From Chryseobacterium sp. SORGH_AS_0447 (GTDB lineage: Bacteria; Bacteroidota; Bacteroidia; Flavobacteriales; Weeksellaceae): 64,000 bases of DNA. Location of the stretch: assembly GCF_030818695.1 (NCBI RefSeq), contig NZ_JAUTAR010000001.1:62001-126000 (forward strand), written 5' to 3'. The notes under the pieces are model-generated. The model worked only from the letters and a program-made list of their open reading frames with translations. It had not been told where the DNA came from and did no database searches. The position numbers and the translations under genes were made by a program. Shown here one piece after another: positions 36,346-43,907 of this stretch; the stretch's first letter is position 1, and every line of letters begins with the position of its first letter.

Positions 36346-36909
36346 TTATTTACCGTTGAATGCAGACATGGTATTGTTGATACCTGCAAAGACAAACGAA
36401 AGGCTTGCTTTGGAAAACTTCTCAATTCTTTCCGCCAGCTTTTCATTTTCTTCTTCATTCCACGCTCCCAGAACATAATCCACCTGTCTTCCTTCGGAAA
36501 AATCTGCAGAAATGCCGAACCGGAGACGTGCGTAATTTTGGGTCTGCAAAACTTCATTAATGTTCTTCAGTCCGTTGTGCCCGGCATCGGAACCCTTACC
36601 TTTCATTCTGAGCGTCCCAAACGGCAAAGCGAGATCATCGGTGACGATCAGCACATTTTCCAAAGGAATATTTTCTTTCTGCATCCAATAGCGCACCGCA
36701 TTCCCGGAAAGATTCATGTAAGTATCCGGTTTCAACACAAGCACTCTTCTCCCTTTATATTTACCGTCTGCCATCCATCCGAAATTGGTAGTATTAAAAG
36801 GAACTTCCAGTGTTTCGGCAATTTTATCCGCTACTTTAAAGCCGATGTTATGACGGGTATTTTCGTATTCGGCGCCTTTGTTTCCCAGCCCGACTATTAA
36901 ATATTTCAT
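36346..36909 (-). CDS. pth: Peptidyl-tRNA hydrolase
   Basis: The 187-residue protein has the family opening [22 protein letters not shown]. His20 is the catalytic His, with Asn10-type residue and Asp partners. Later it has [19 protein letters not shown] and GHNGLKN. It frees tRNA from prematurely released peptidyl-tRNA. The short leader predicted from the -7 box at 36924-36931 would be only about 8-10 nt. Confidence 0.96.
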   Translation of the reverse strand: MKYLIVGLGNKGAEYENTRHNIGFKVADKIAETLEVPFNTTNFGWMADGKYKGRRVLVLKPDTYMNLSGNAVRYWMQKENIPLENVLIVTDDLALPFGTLRMKGKGSDAGHNGLKNINEVLQTQNYARLRFGISADFSEGRQVDYVLGAWNEEENEKLAERIEKFSKASLSFVFAGINNTMSAFNGK

Positions 36910-36923
36910 CGCGAAATTTTTTG

Positions 36924-36931
36924 CAAAATTA
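36924..36931 (-). promoter_or_regulatory. -7 box of pth
   Basis: Minus-strand TAATTTTG matches TAnnTTTG, 14 nt before the pth ATG. No clear -33 element was seen. Confidence 0.5.
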
Positions 36932-36944
36932 AGGCATTCAAAAT

Positions 36945-36972
36945 AAAAAAGCCCAATCCTGAAAGATTGAGC
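36945..36972 (-). terminator. Terminator downstream of the lipoprotein gene at 36997
   Basis: On the minus strand GCTCAATC (36972-36965), a six-base loop and GATTGGGC (36958-36951) form a stem with one wobble pair, followed by six T. It lies 24 bp past the stop of the lipoprotein gene and just ahead of the pth promoter. Confidence 0.8.
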
Positions 36973-36996
36973 TTCGATATTATTTAAAATTATTTC

Positions 36997-37935
36997 TTAC
37001 AAAGGTTTGTAGATATAGTTTACACCGTATCCTCTTCTCATATAGGTCTGGGCATCGTAGTTATAATTGGTTGAAAAGATAACCGGAGTCGGGATAGGCT
37101 GGGCAAGATCCGTAACCGAATATCTTGTCGGGCTGTTTGGTGATAAGATCCAGCTCTTCACATCATTATAATCTGTAGACAACAGTCTTGAGATTTTATA
37201 CACATTCGGAAGCAGTGTAAAAGGATTAATCTGTGTATCATAATTAGTGTACTCATACCCTAATTTTGCAGTCGCTGAACCAAATACACCTCCGCTTATC
37301 GGTCCGTAATGTCTGGTAACTTTAGAAACATTATCCCCAACATACTCGTATTTTGTTTTGGAGTAACCTGTGTAAGCAAAAGGCGTCCCTGAAACATCCG
37401 GACCATTTCTCATAATGATAGAGTCCAGTTTTGCCGTTGTTGCAGAATATTTTATTCCGTAAAGGGCTTTTGTCTTTTTATAAAGGGTTTGTGGCCCCGG
37501 TGCCGTTACCGAGTAAGGGGCTGTAGTACTTCTTTTGTAGAACGAACGGTTTTCGGATATCGTCTCCAATCTACCCGTACTTCCATAAGTGAATTGCTGC
37601 GTATAGGTAATACTGTCCTTGTCCAGTTTTCCGTTTCCGTTCAGATCCAGGAATCCTCTGAAGTCTACCCTGCTGATCTTGTCTCCGCTCCATGCAATAT
37701 CTGCCGTAGAATTCATACTGTCGGTTACTACTTTAGACAACTGAAGGCCATTGTAATAATACGTCGCCAATGTATCTGAATCCGTGATTTCTCTGTATAA
37801 AGCTCTCGGACCGTTAAGTCCTGTATTGCCATTAATATCCACCAGCGGATCTCCGTTCTCATCCATCACTTCTTTACAAGAATGCACTGAAGAGATACCT
37901 ACCAGTATTAAAATAAAATAAAAAAGTCGTTTCAT
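36997..37935 (-). CDS. Lipoprotein of unknown function, member A of a related pair
   Basis: The 312-residue protein has a lipoprotein signal (residues 1-20, GISSVHSC, with Cys20 as lipid site). Past the signal comes a DENGDPLVDINGNTG stretch, then repeated beta-type segments of the kind YYYNGLQLSKVVTDS and FTYGSTGRLETISENRSFYK. These resemble the YD/RHS-like or DUF4595-like repeats of Bacteroidota surface lipoproteins. It shares a GPRxLYxx...L.S.V layout with the next gene at 38039. It has its own -7 box and a terminator. Confidence 0.72.
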   Translation of the reverse strand: MKRLFYFILILVGISSVHSCKEVMDENGDPLVDINGNTGLNGPRALYREITDSDTLATYYYNGLQLSKVVTDSMNSTADIAWSGDKISRVDFRGFLDLNGNGKLDKDSITYTQQFTYGSTGRLETISENRSFYKRSTTAPYSVTAPGPQTLYKKTKALYGIKYSATTAKLDSIIMRNGPDVSGTPFAYTGYSKTKYEYVGDNVSKVTRHYGPISGGVFGSATAKLGYEYTNYDTQINPFTLLPNVYKISRLLSTDYNDVKSWILSPNSPTRYSVTDLAQPIPTPVIFSTNYNYDAQTYMRRGYGVNYIYKPL

Positions 37936-37960
37936 TCCAAAAGGGGATTATTTATTTTGT

Positions 37961-37968
37961 CAAAAATA
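37961..37968 (-). promoter_or_regulatory. -7 box of lipoprotein gene A
   Basis: Minus-strand TATTTTTG matches TAnnTTTG, 25 nt before the ATG at 37935. No clear -33 element was seen. Confidence 0.45.
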
Positions 37969-38038
37969 TAATTTTTTTTTGAATAAAAAGTATCTTTTTA
38001 CTCATATAACGATAAAACTATTAAAAGATAATTCTCCT

Positions 38039-38890
38039 TTATAACGCTTTATATAGGTATTTAATTGTCTGGTTCATATCTGAAGCCGGATAATTTTGAG
38101 AATCATAAACGTAGCCCTTCAGGTAAGTAAGCGATGGGCCGGAAGGGCTCTGCATCGTGATCTTTCCTACATTATTGGTAGAAAGCATATAGGCATTCAT
38201 CTGCGTGAGCGTAGAAGCGACCATGAAATATTCTTTCGGTAAAGTAGTGTAAGGATTTACCTTGGCATCATAGTTATCAAAATAATATACCGTAGTTGAA
38301 GCAGTAGAAGTATCGGGATTTCCGCCGCTCATCATCATTCTTACATAATCCAGCTTTACAATATTACTTGCAGAATAGGTAAACTTCATTTCGTTATAAA
38401 AAGAATAGGAAGAACTTCCGCCCACTTTTTTCTTTTCCACAATCCGGTATAAGCTTCCGCCGGCATCATAATATACGGTAAAATCACTGTGATTCACAGA
38501 ACCCATAATCGACTGATCCATGGTAAATGAAGAAAGTTTTCCGCTTGTATAAGTCAATGCATACAGATTATCCGTTGCATGAGGGTTTGAATTATCCTGA
38601 ATTTTAATCTGCGAAATGGTAGATCCGGTATACGTTACCGTGGAAGCAGTTGCATTCGTAGAAGTGGCATCTCTTACATATACCTGGGAAAGCATTCCTC
38701 CACTTGTCACATACTCTTCAAGATCTTTACTGCCGTTGTTAATCTTGCTCAGAATTCTCGGTCCGGTAATCGTAGCCGTAGAAGAAGTATTGTTATTCTG
38801 ATTCGGCGGATCTTCTGTGGTGTTGTCACAAGACACGACAAAACCTAATGCCAGAGCTGCCAGAGAAGAAAGAAAGTATTTTTTTGCCAT
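38039..38890 (-). CDS. Lipoprotein of unknown function, member B of a related pair
   Basis: The 283-residue protein has a lipoprotein signal ending GFVVSC (Cys21), then a Asn/Thr-rich linker (about 24-40). Beta-type repeats follow (GGMLSQVYVRDA, YTSGKLSSFTMDQS, YDAGGSLYRIVEKK). The start of the mature domain, ITGPRILSKINNGSKDLEEY, parallels LNGPRALYREI in member A. This suggests an ancient duplication. Likely anchored in the outer membrane; role unknown. Confidence 0.72.
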   Translation of the reverse strand: MAKKYFLSSLAALALGFVVSCDNTTEDPPNQNNNTSSTATITGPRILSKINNGSKDLEEYVTSGGMLSQVYVRDATSTNATASTVTYTGSTISQIKIQDNSNPHATDNLYALTYTSGKLSSFTMDQSIMGSVNHSDFTVYYDAGGSLYRIVEKKKVGGSSSYSFYNEMKFTYSASNIVKLDYVRMMMSGGNPDTSTASTTVYYFDNYDAKVNPYTTLPKEYFMVASTLTQMNAYMLSTNNVGKITMQSPSGPSLTYLKGYVYDSQNYPASDMNQTIKYLYKAL

Positions 38891-38913
38891 AAATTATTAA
38901 TTTTTAACGTTGT

Positions 38914-38921
38914 CAAATATA
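38914..38921 (-). promoter_or_regulatory. -7 box of lipoprotein gene B
   Basis: Minus-strand TATATTTG matches TAnnTTTG, 23 nt before the ATG at 38890, nearly the same spacing as for member A. Confidence 0.5.
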
Positions 38922-39069
38922 ATTTATTTTCATTTACTATTTCGTTAAATTCATAAATAAATCCTTTTTTAAACCAAAAAATCTAAAAACTTACGCTTTT
39001 AGATTATGGTATTGCTGATAGAATATCGAAATTTAAATAGGATGCTTTAAATTCCGATATTTAAAAGAT

Positions 39070-42000
39070 TCAGTCTTCACTCTTTAAAATCGATTTCAAC
39101 AGAGCATTTACCTCATCCACATTGGCAACCCTGTCTTTTCTCATCATCAGCTGATTGCCTTCTTTTCCCGTTTTCTCTTTCAATTGAGCCTGTGTCGGGT
39201 TTTTTGTAAGATAATTGATAATTTTTCTGAATTTACTCGTCTGGTAAAACTTATCTTGTGGATTACCCGGGAAATAGCCCAGGAAGACCCCGTTCTTCAT
39301 GACAATCTTCTCAAAGCCGATATCGGCGGCCAGCCATTTTAAGCTTACACTTTTCAGCAGGTTTACCGCTTCGTTTGGCAGTTCGCCAAAACGGTCGATC
39401 AGCTCCGATTCAAATTTTGCCAGATTTTCTTCATTATCGATTTCAGCCAACTTCTGATACAGCAGCAGTCTTTCCTCCGTATTCGAAATATACCAGTCCG
39501 GAAGCATCAGTTCCAGATCGGTATCGATATTTACATCTTTGGTTGTTTTGAAAAGCTTGTTTCTTTCTTCTTCATTTTCAAAAAGGTTCTCGAATTCCTG
39601 ATCGTCTTTCAGCTCTTCCAAAGCTTCCTGCATCAGTTTCTGGTAGGTTTCAAACCCCATTTCATTGATGAATCCGCTTTGTTCCGCTCCCAACAGATCC
39701 CCTGCACCACGGATTTCAAGATCTTTCATAGCAATCTGGAACCCGCTTCCCAGATCGGAAAACTGTTCAATCGCTTCCAAACGTTTCCGGGCATCGGAAG
39801 TCATCATATCGTAAGGCGGAGTAATCAGATAACAGAATGCTTTCCGGTTGCTTCGCCCGACACGCCCCCTCATCTGATGAAGGTCTGCCATCCCGAAACG
39901 TTGGGCATCATTAATAAAGATGGTATTCGCATTCGGAACGTCCACGCCGCTCTCTACAATGGTGGTGGAGACGAGCACATCATATTTCCCTTCCATGAAA
40001 TCCAGGACATTTTTTTCCAGCTGCTTGCCTTCCATCTGTCCGTGCCCGGTAATCACTCTTGCATCAGGAACGAGCCTCTGGATCAGTCCTGCAATATCTT
40101 TAAGGTTTTCCACCCTGTTATTGATGAAATACACCTGCCCGTCACGCTGCAGTTCATAGGAAACCGCATCCCGGATAATCTCTTCACTAAAACCGATCAG
40201 CTGGGTATCGACAGGCTGACGGTTCGGCGGCGGCGTTTTAATCACCGAAAGATCCCTCGCAGCCATTAGGGAAAACTGCAATGTTCTTGGGATCGGTGTT
40301 GCAGTTAACGTTAAGGTATCCACATCGGCCTTTAGGGTTTTCAGTTTATCTTTTACCGAAACACCGAACTTGTGTTCTTCGTCGATAATCAGCAGTCCTA
40401 AATCTTTAAATTTAACAGAAGTGCCTGCCAGCTGGTGGGTTCCGATGATAATATCTACTTTGCCGTTTTTAAGATCCTGTAAGGTTTCGGATTTTTGTTT
40501 TGCTGTCCTGAACCGGTTGACGTAAGCTACATTTACCGGGAAATCTTTCAATCGGTCTTTAAAGCTCCGGTAATGCTGGAACGCGAGAATTGTAGTCGGA
40601 ACCAATACGGCAACCTGCTTCCCGTCGGTAGCTGCTTTGAATGCCGCACGGATGGCAACTTCCGTTTTACCGAAACCAACGTCGCCGCAGACCAGACGGT
40701 CCATTACCGTATCCGCCTCCATATCGCGTTTTACATCGATGGTTGCTTTTTCCTGATCCGGCGTATCTTCATAAAGGAAACTTGCTTCCAGCTCGTTTTG
40801 CAGGTAAGAATCCGGCGTGTAGGCAAAACCTTTCGCCGATTTTCGCTGTGCATATAATTTAATAAGATCAAAAGCGATCTGTTTTACCCTTGCCTTTGTT
40901 TTCTGTTTTAAAGATTTCCAGGTCGGCGATCCCAGTTTACTCAATACGATTTCCCGGCCTTCCGGACCGTTATACTTTGAAATTTTGTGCAGGGAATGGA
41001 TGCTTACATATAACAAATCGCCGTTTTTATAGGTAAGTTTGAAACATTCCTGGATTTTTCCGTCGTTGTTTACCTTTACCAGCCCCATAAATTTTCCGAT
41101 CCCGTGGTCGATATGCGCAATATAATCGCCGATCTTCAGAGACATCAGGTCCTTTAAAGTAAGCTGCTCGGATTTGGCAAATGTATTTTTCGCTTTATAA
41201 CGCTGGTAACGGTCAAAAATCTGGTGATCGGTGTACACCAGAAATTTATGGTCGTTATCTACAAATCCTTCGTGAATTTCAGATTTAAAGCTTTTAAACG
41301 GCAGCTCGTGTTCCAGCTCCTCAAAAATAGACTCCAGTCTTTCTTTCTGCTTTTCGGTAGCAAAGGAGATCCAGGTATCGAAACCTTCCTTCTGTTTTCC
41401 TTCCATATCTTCAATCAGCAGTTCAAAATTTTTATGGAAAGAAGGCTGGGCCGTCTGGTCTACCTTCAGTTCGGTTAAGTCGATCAGTCCTTCAATCGGA
41501 ACCGCCCCGAAATCGACGGTCTTGAATTTTTTATAATCAAACAGAAACTCCTGGTCGGAAATAAACAGTTCCTGCGGGGTACGGTGGGAAATATCTTTGC
41601 TTAAAGCATCATACTTTTCCAGGGATTTTTCATAAAACGATCTCAGCTTCTGCATTCCGACAATTCCGTTTTTGGAAACGACGAAGCTTCCCTTAGGCAA
41701 CAGCTGAAGCAAAGACACCCGGCTGCCGGTTACTGTAAAGTTCATATTGGAAACCAGCTGGAAATCGGTTACCTTATCTACCGAAAGCTGGGTTTCGATG
41801 TCGAAGGTTTTAATGCTTTCCACTTCATTTCCGAAGAATGTGATCCGGTAAGGCTTTTCATTGGAATAGGAAAAGACATCCACAATCCCGCCCCGTACAG
41901 AGAATTCTCCCGGCTCGGAAACAAAATCCGCCTGCTGGAAATTATAGTGGTTCAGCAGCTCGTCCACAAAATCGAAATCGAGATGGTCACCTACTTTTAT

Positions 42001-42441
42001 ATGATGCGAAATGGCTTTGAAATCCTCTTTTTTCAGTACTTTTTCAGACAATGCCCCGGCATAGGCTACTACGACCTTGGGCGATTTGTCGGAGGTAATT
42101 TTATTGATGGCTTCCGTTCTCAGAACCAAATTGGCATTCTGCGTCTTTTCTACCTGGTACGGCTCCATATGCGTAGCCGGAAAATAAAGAATTTTCTCCT
42201 TTCCCAATAGGTCTTCCATTTCGGTATTGGCGTATAAAGCATCTTCTTTGTCATCTACAATATACAGGATATGCTTTTTCCGGGTCAGGAAAAGTTCGGC
42301 TACAAAAAGGGAAACGGAAGATCCCGCACTGCCCTTCACAGAAATATGTTGATTGTTTTCCAATTGTGTAAAAATCTCCTTTCCGAATTCTTTCTGAAGC
42401 AGGTCCGGAAAAAATTTTTCGCTGATGGTTTTTAACTGCAT
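39070..42441 (-). CDS. mfd: Transcription-repair coupling factor Mfd
   Basis: The product has 1123 residues from the ATG at 42441 (MQLKTISEKFFPDLLQKEFG). An earlier in-frame ATG at 42507 lies inside the -7 box and is rejected. The order is as in the family: UvrB-like N-terminal part (about 1-400), RNA polymerase-interacting domain with IGDYIAHIDHGIGKFMG (about 435-500), the helicase with GDVGFGKTEVA (near 585) and DEEH in IDEEHKFGV, then the C-terminal TRCF domain. It removes stalled RNA polymerase at DNA lesions and recruits UvrA. The gene is complete. Confidence 0.97.
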   Translation of the reverse strand: MQLKTISEKFFPDLLQKEFGKEIFTQLENNQHISVKGSAGSSVSLFVAELFLTRKKHILYIVDDKEDALYANTEMEDLLGKEKILYFPATHMEPYQVEKTQNANLVLRTEAINKITSDKSPKVVVAYAGALSEKVLKKEDFKAISHHIKVGDHLDFDFVDELLNHYNFQQADFVSEPGEFSVRGGIVDVFSYSNEKPYRITFFGNEVESIKTFDIETQLSVDKVTDFQLVSNMNFTVTGSRVSLLQLLPKGSFVVSKNGIVGMQKLRSFYEKSLEKYDALSKDISHRTPQELFISDQEFLFDYKKFKTVDFGAVPIEGLIDLTELKVDQTAQPSFHKNFELLIEDMEGKQKEGFDTWISFATEKQKERLESIFEELEHELPFKSFKSEIHEGFVDNDHKFLVYTDHQIFDRYQRYKAKNTFAKSEQLTLKDLMSLKIGDYIAHIDHGIGKFMGLVKVNNDGKIQECFKLTYKNGDLLYVSIHSLHKISKYNGPEGREIVLSKLGSPTWKSLKQKTKARVKQIAFDLIKLYAQRKSAKGFAYTPDSYLQNELEASFLYEDTPDQEKATIDVKRDMEADTVMDRLVCGDVGFGKTEVAIRAAFKAATDGKQVAVLVPTTILAFQHYRSFKDRLKDFPVNVAYVNRFRTAKQKSETLQDLKNGKVDIIIGTHQLAGTSVKFKDLGLLIIDEEHKFGVSVKDKLKTLKADVDTLTLTATPIPRTLQFSLMAARDLSVIKTPPPNRQPVDTQLIGFSEEIIRDAVSYELQRDGQVYFINNRVENLKDIAGLIQRLVPDARVITGHGQMEGKQLEKNVLDFMEGKYDVLVSTTIVESGVDVPNANTIFINDAQRFGMADLHQMRGRVGRSNRKAFCYLITPPYDMMTSDARKRLEAIEQFSDLGSGFQIAMKDLEIRGAGDLLGAEQSGFINEMGFETYQKLMQEALEELKDDQEFENLFENEEERNKLFKTTKDVNIDTDLELMLPDWYISNTEERLLLYQKLAEIDNEENLAKFESELIDRFGELPNEAVNLLKSVSLKWLAADIGFEKIVMKNGVFLGYFPGNPQDKFYQTSKFRKIINYLTKNPTQAQLKEKTGKEGNQLMMRKDRVANVDEVNALLKSILKSED

Positions 42442-42504
42442 AAAAATATTTTGGTATAAACGGCAAAAGCGATTCCGGAAGTTTCCGAAATCGTTTGATC
42501 CACA

Positions 42505-42512
42505 CAAAGATA
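42505..42512 (-). promoter_or_regulatory. -7 box of mfd
   Basis: Minus-strand TATCTTTG matches TAnnTTTG. Transcription would start near 42499, about 57 nt before the ATG at 42441 and downstream of the alternative ATG at 42507. Confidence 0.55.
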
Positions 42513-42686
42513 AGGATAAATATTCTTTAGTAAAAGGAAAACCCGGGATCGCACCTGTTTTGTACGAAAAGAAAATCTTAATGTTTTGCTAAAATATCCG
42601 TCTTAAAAGTTAAAATAATTATCTGCCGGCTAAGTGGCACTCCATTTGAATATTCAGCCTTAGCAAACCATTAAAGAAATATTATT

Positions 42687-43076
42687 ATGAAAAAAGCAAT
42701 CAAAATTTTAGGATTATTCCTGCTGACGTTTTTTGTAGTCACGGCCGTATCATGTAGCGATGACGACGATCCTGCAAACAACGATTTCTTCGCAGGAACT
42801 TATAAAGGAAGTGTATCGTACAGCGGTGACGGAAACAACATCAGCAGTAATGACGGAAGCGTTTTTGTAACAAAAATCGCAAGCGGAACAAAATATAACT
42901 TTGCATTCTCAAACAGCATTCCGGATCTTAACGGGATTGAATTTAATCAGCAAGGAGATAATACATTAGTAATGGTAGGATCTACTGCTACTTCTTATAT
43001 CAGAATCGATAATAACGAATTAAAAATTTACTACAATAAAGATGGAAAGACGTGGACAGCGAATGCTACCCGTTAA
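42687..43076 (+). CDS. Small lipoprotein of unknown function
   Basis: The 129-residue protein has a lipoprotein signal ending TAVSC (Cys23). The following SDDDD is an acidic sequence of the sort that often directs Bacteroidota lipoproteins to the cell surface. The mature part is a small beta-rich domain with alternating polar/hydrophobic strands (FFAGTYKGSVSYSG, NTLVMVGSTATSYIRI). I do not recognise a named family. It is monocistronic, with a terminator 26 bp downstream. Confidence 0.72.
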   Translation: MKKAIKILGLFLLTFFVVTAVSCSDDDDPANNDFFAGTYKGSVSYSGDGNNISSNDGSVFVTKIASGTKYNFAFSNSIPDLNGIEFNQQGDNTLVMVGSTATSYIRIDNNELKIYYNKDGKTWTANATR

Positions 43077-43101
43077 TCAACTTTTCATACATATGTTAGG
43101 G

Positions 43102-43132
43102 CCTGCTTTTCCTTTTAGGGAAAGCAGGTTTT
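43102..43132 (+). terminator. Terminator of the small lipoprotein gene
   Basis: CCTGCTTTTCC (43102-43112) and GGGAAAGCAGG (43118-43128) form an 11-bp stem with one wobble pair, followed by TTTTG. Confidence 0.8.
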
Positions 43133-43184
43133 GTATTAAGGAGGCGGCAGCTGCCCCGAATTGTTATAATCAAACTCAATATAT

Positions 43185-43361
43185 TTATTTATATTTTTTA
43201 TGATAAGCTTCGTAGAATTTTCGGCGAATGACAGATTTTATATTAAGATCTTTTATTCCTTCGTCATTAGAAGCGTCCTCTGATCGGGAACGATACAAAT
43301 ATACTCCGATAAGAAGAGCAATAATAACGACAAGAAGATTTGAGATTTTCCAGGTTACCAT
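43185..43361 (-). CDS. Small single-span membrane protein
   Basis: A 58-codon frame begins at an ATG complementary to 43359-43361: MVTWKISNLLVVIIALLIGV, then YLYRSRSEDASNDEGIKDLN. It ends in a basic tail (RRKFYEAYHKKYK) before TAA. One membrane helix spans about residues 8-24, followed by a charged cytoplasmic or periplasmic tail. Composition and length look like a genuine small membrane protein. It is on the opposite strand to both neighbours. No family is recognised. Confidence 0.6.
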   Translation of the reverse strand: MVTWKISNLLVVIIALLIGVYLYRSRSEDASNDEGIKDLNIKSVIRRKFYEAYHKKYK

Positions 43362-43462
43362 TTTAAAATTTTGATTATAAATATAACGGTTTAATCTTTT
43401 TTTAAGCTGTAATAAACTTTAGTTAAGTTTGAAAAATAAGGTTTTTCAGTCCGTTTTTTGTA

Positions 43463-43470
43463 TAACTTTG
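43463..43470 (+). promoter_or_regulatory. -7 box of the Lys/Ala-rich exported protein gene
   Basis: TAACTTTG matches TAnnTTTG, 28 nt before the ATG at 43499. No -33 element at normal spacing was seen. Confidence 0.45.
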
Positions 43471-43498
43471 AATCAACAAAAAAACAAATTTATCCGCT

Positions 43499-43780
43499 AT
43501 GAAAAAATTTTTAACCGCAATGTCTGTTGTTTTAGGACTGGGACTTGCAACGGCTCAGCACACTGCGGCGACCGTAAAAACTCAAACTGTAAAAACAGTA
43601 AAACCGGTTAAACAAATGACGCCTGCCACCACTGCAAAACCGGCTGCTGCCGTAAAACCTTCAGCTGCACCTGCTGCTGCGAAACTGAAGAAAGACGGAA
43701 CTCCTGACAAAAGATATAAGGAAAACAAAAACCTGAAAAAGGACGGCACTCCTGATAAAAGGTACAAAGCCAATAAGTAA
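43499..43780 (+). CDS. Small exported Ala/Lys/Pro-rich protein with a duplicated LKKDGTPDKRYK motif
   Basis: The 93-residue protein has a signal peptide (about 1-20, GLGLATAQ). A linker rich in Thr, Ala, Lys, Val and Pro (about 21-62) follows, then two tandem copies of LKKDGTPDKRYK separated by ENKN and ending ANK. The mature protein is very basic and probably unfolded outside a partner. Short secreted proteins with this KDGTPDKRYK phrase occur in related bacteria as far as I recall, but no function is known to me. It stands alone between a promoter and a terminator. Confidence 0.7.
   Translation: MKKFLTAMSVVLGLGLATAQHTAATVKTQTVKTVKPVKQMTPATTAKPAAAVKPSAAPAAAKLKKDGTPDKRYKENKNLKKDGTPDKRYKANK
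43685..43768 (+). repeat. Two tandem copies of a 12-residue coding motif
   Basis: Codons for LKKDGTPDKRYK run at 43685-43720 and again at 43733-43768. The peptides are identical, but the DNA copies differ at many third positions (for example AAGAAAGACGGA against AAAAAGGACGGC). The peptide is therefore kept by selection, not by recent copying. Confidence 0.85.
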
Positions 43781-43820
43781 TCAACATTATAGTTGTTATT
43801 TTCATAATCAAATTTCGAAG

Positions 43821-43851
43821 ACCGATGTATTACTCATTCATCGGTTTTTTT
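43821..43851 (+). terminator. Terminator after the Lys/Ala-rich protein gene
   Basis: ACCGATG (43821-43827) and CATCGGT (43839-43845) form a stem followed by a run of T to 43851. Confidence 0.75.
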
Positions 43852-43895
43852 GTGCCTTATTTTCTGAAAATGGCATACAATTCTTTAGTTATTTA

Positions 43896-43903
43896 TAAAT
43901 TTG
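43896..43903 (+). promoter_or_regulatory. -7 box predicting a leaderless mRNA for the GH3-family gene
   Basis: TAAATTTG matches TAnnTTTG and is followed by 4 nt (GATC) and then the ATG at 43908. Confidence 0.55.
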
Positions 43904-43907
43904 GATC

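Noticed and set aside
39679..40269. 196-codon plus-strand frame inside mfd
   Set aside because: It is antisense to the helicase core, with no domain and no promoter.
42442..42507. 22-residue N-terminal extension of mfd
   Set aside because: The upstream ATG falls within the -7 box; MQLKTISEKFFPDLL is a normal family start.
43685..43768. CRISPR-like direct repeats
   Set aside because: Only two coding copies with silent differences and no spacers.
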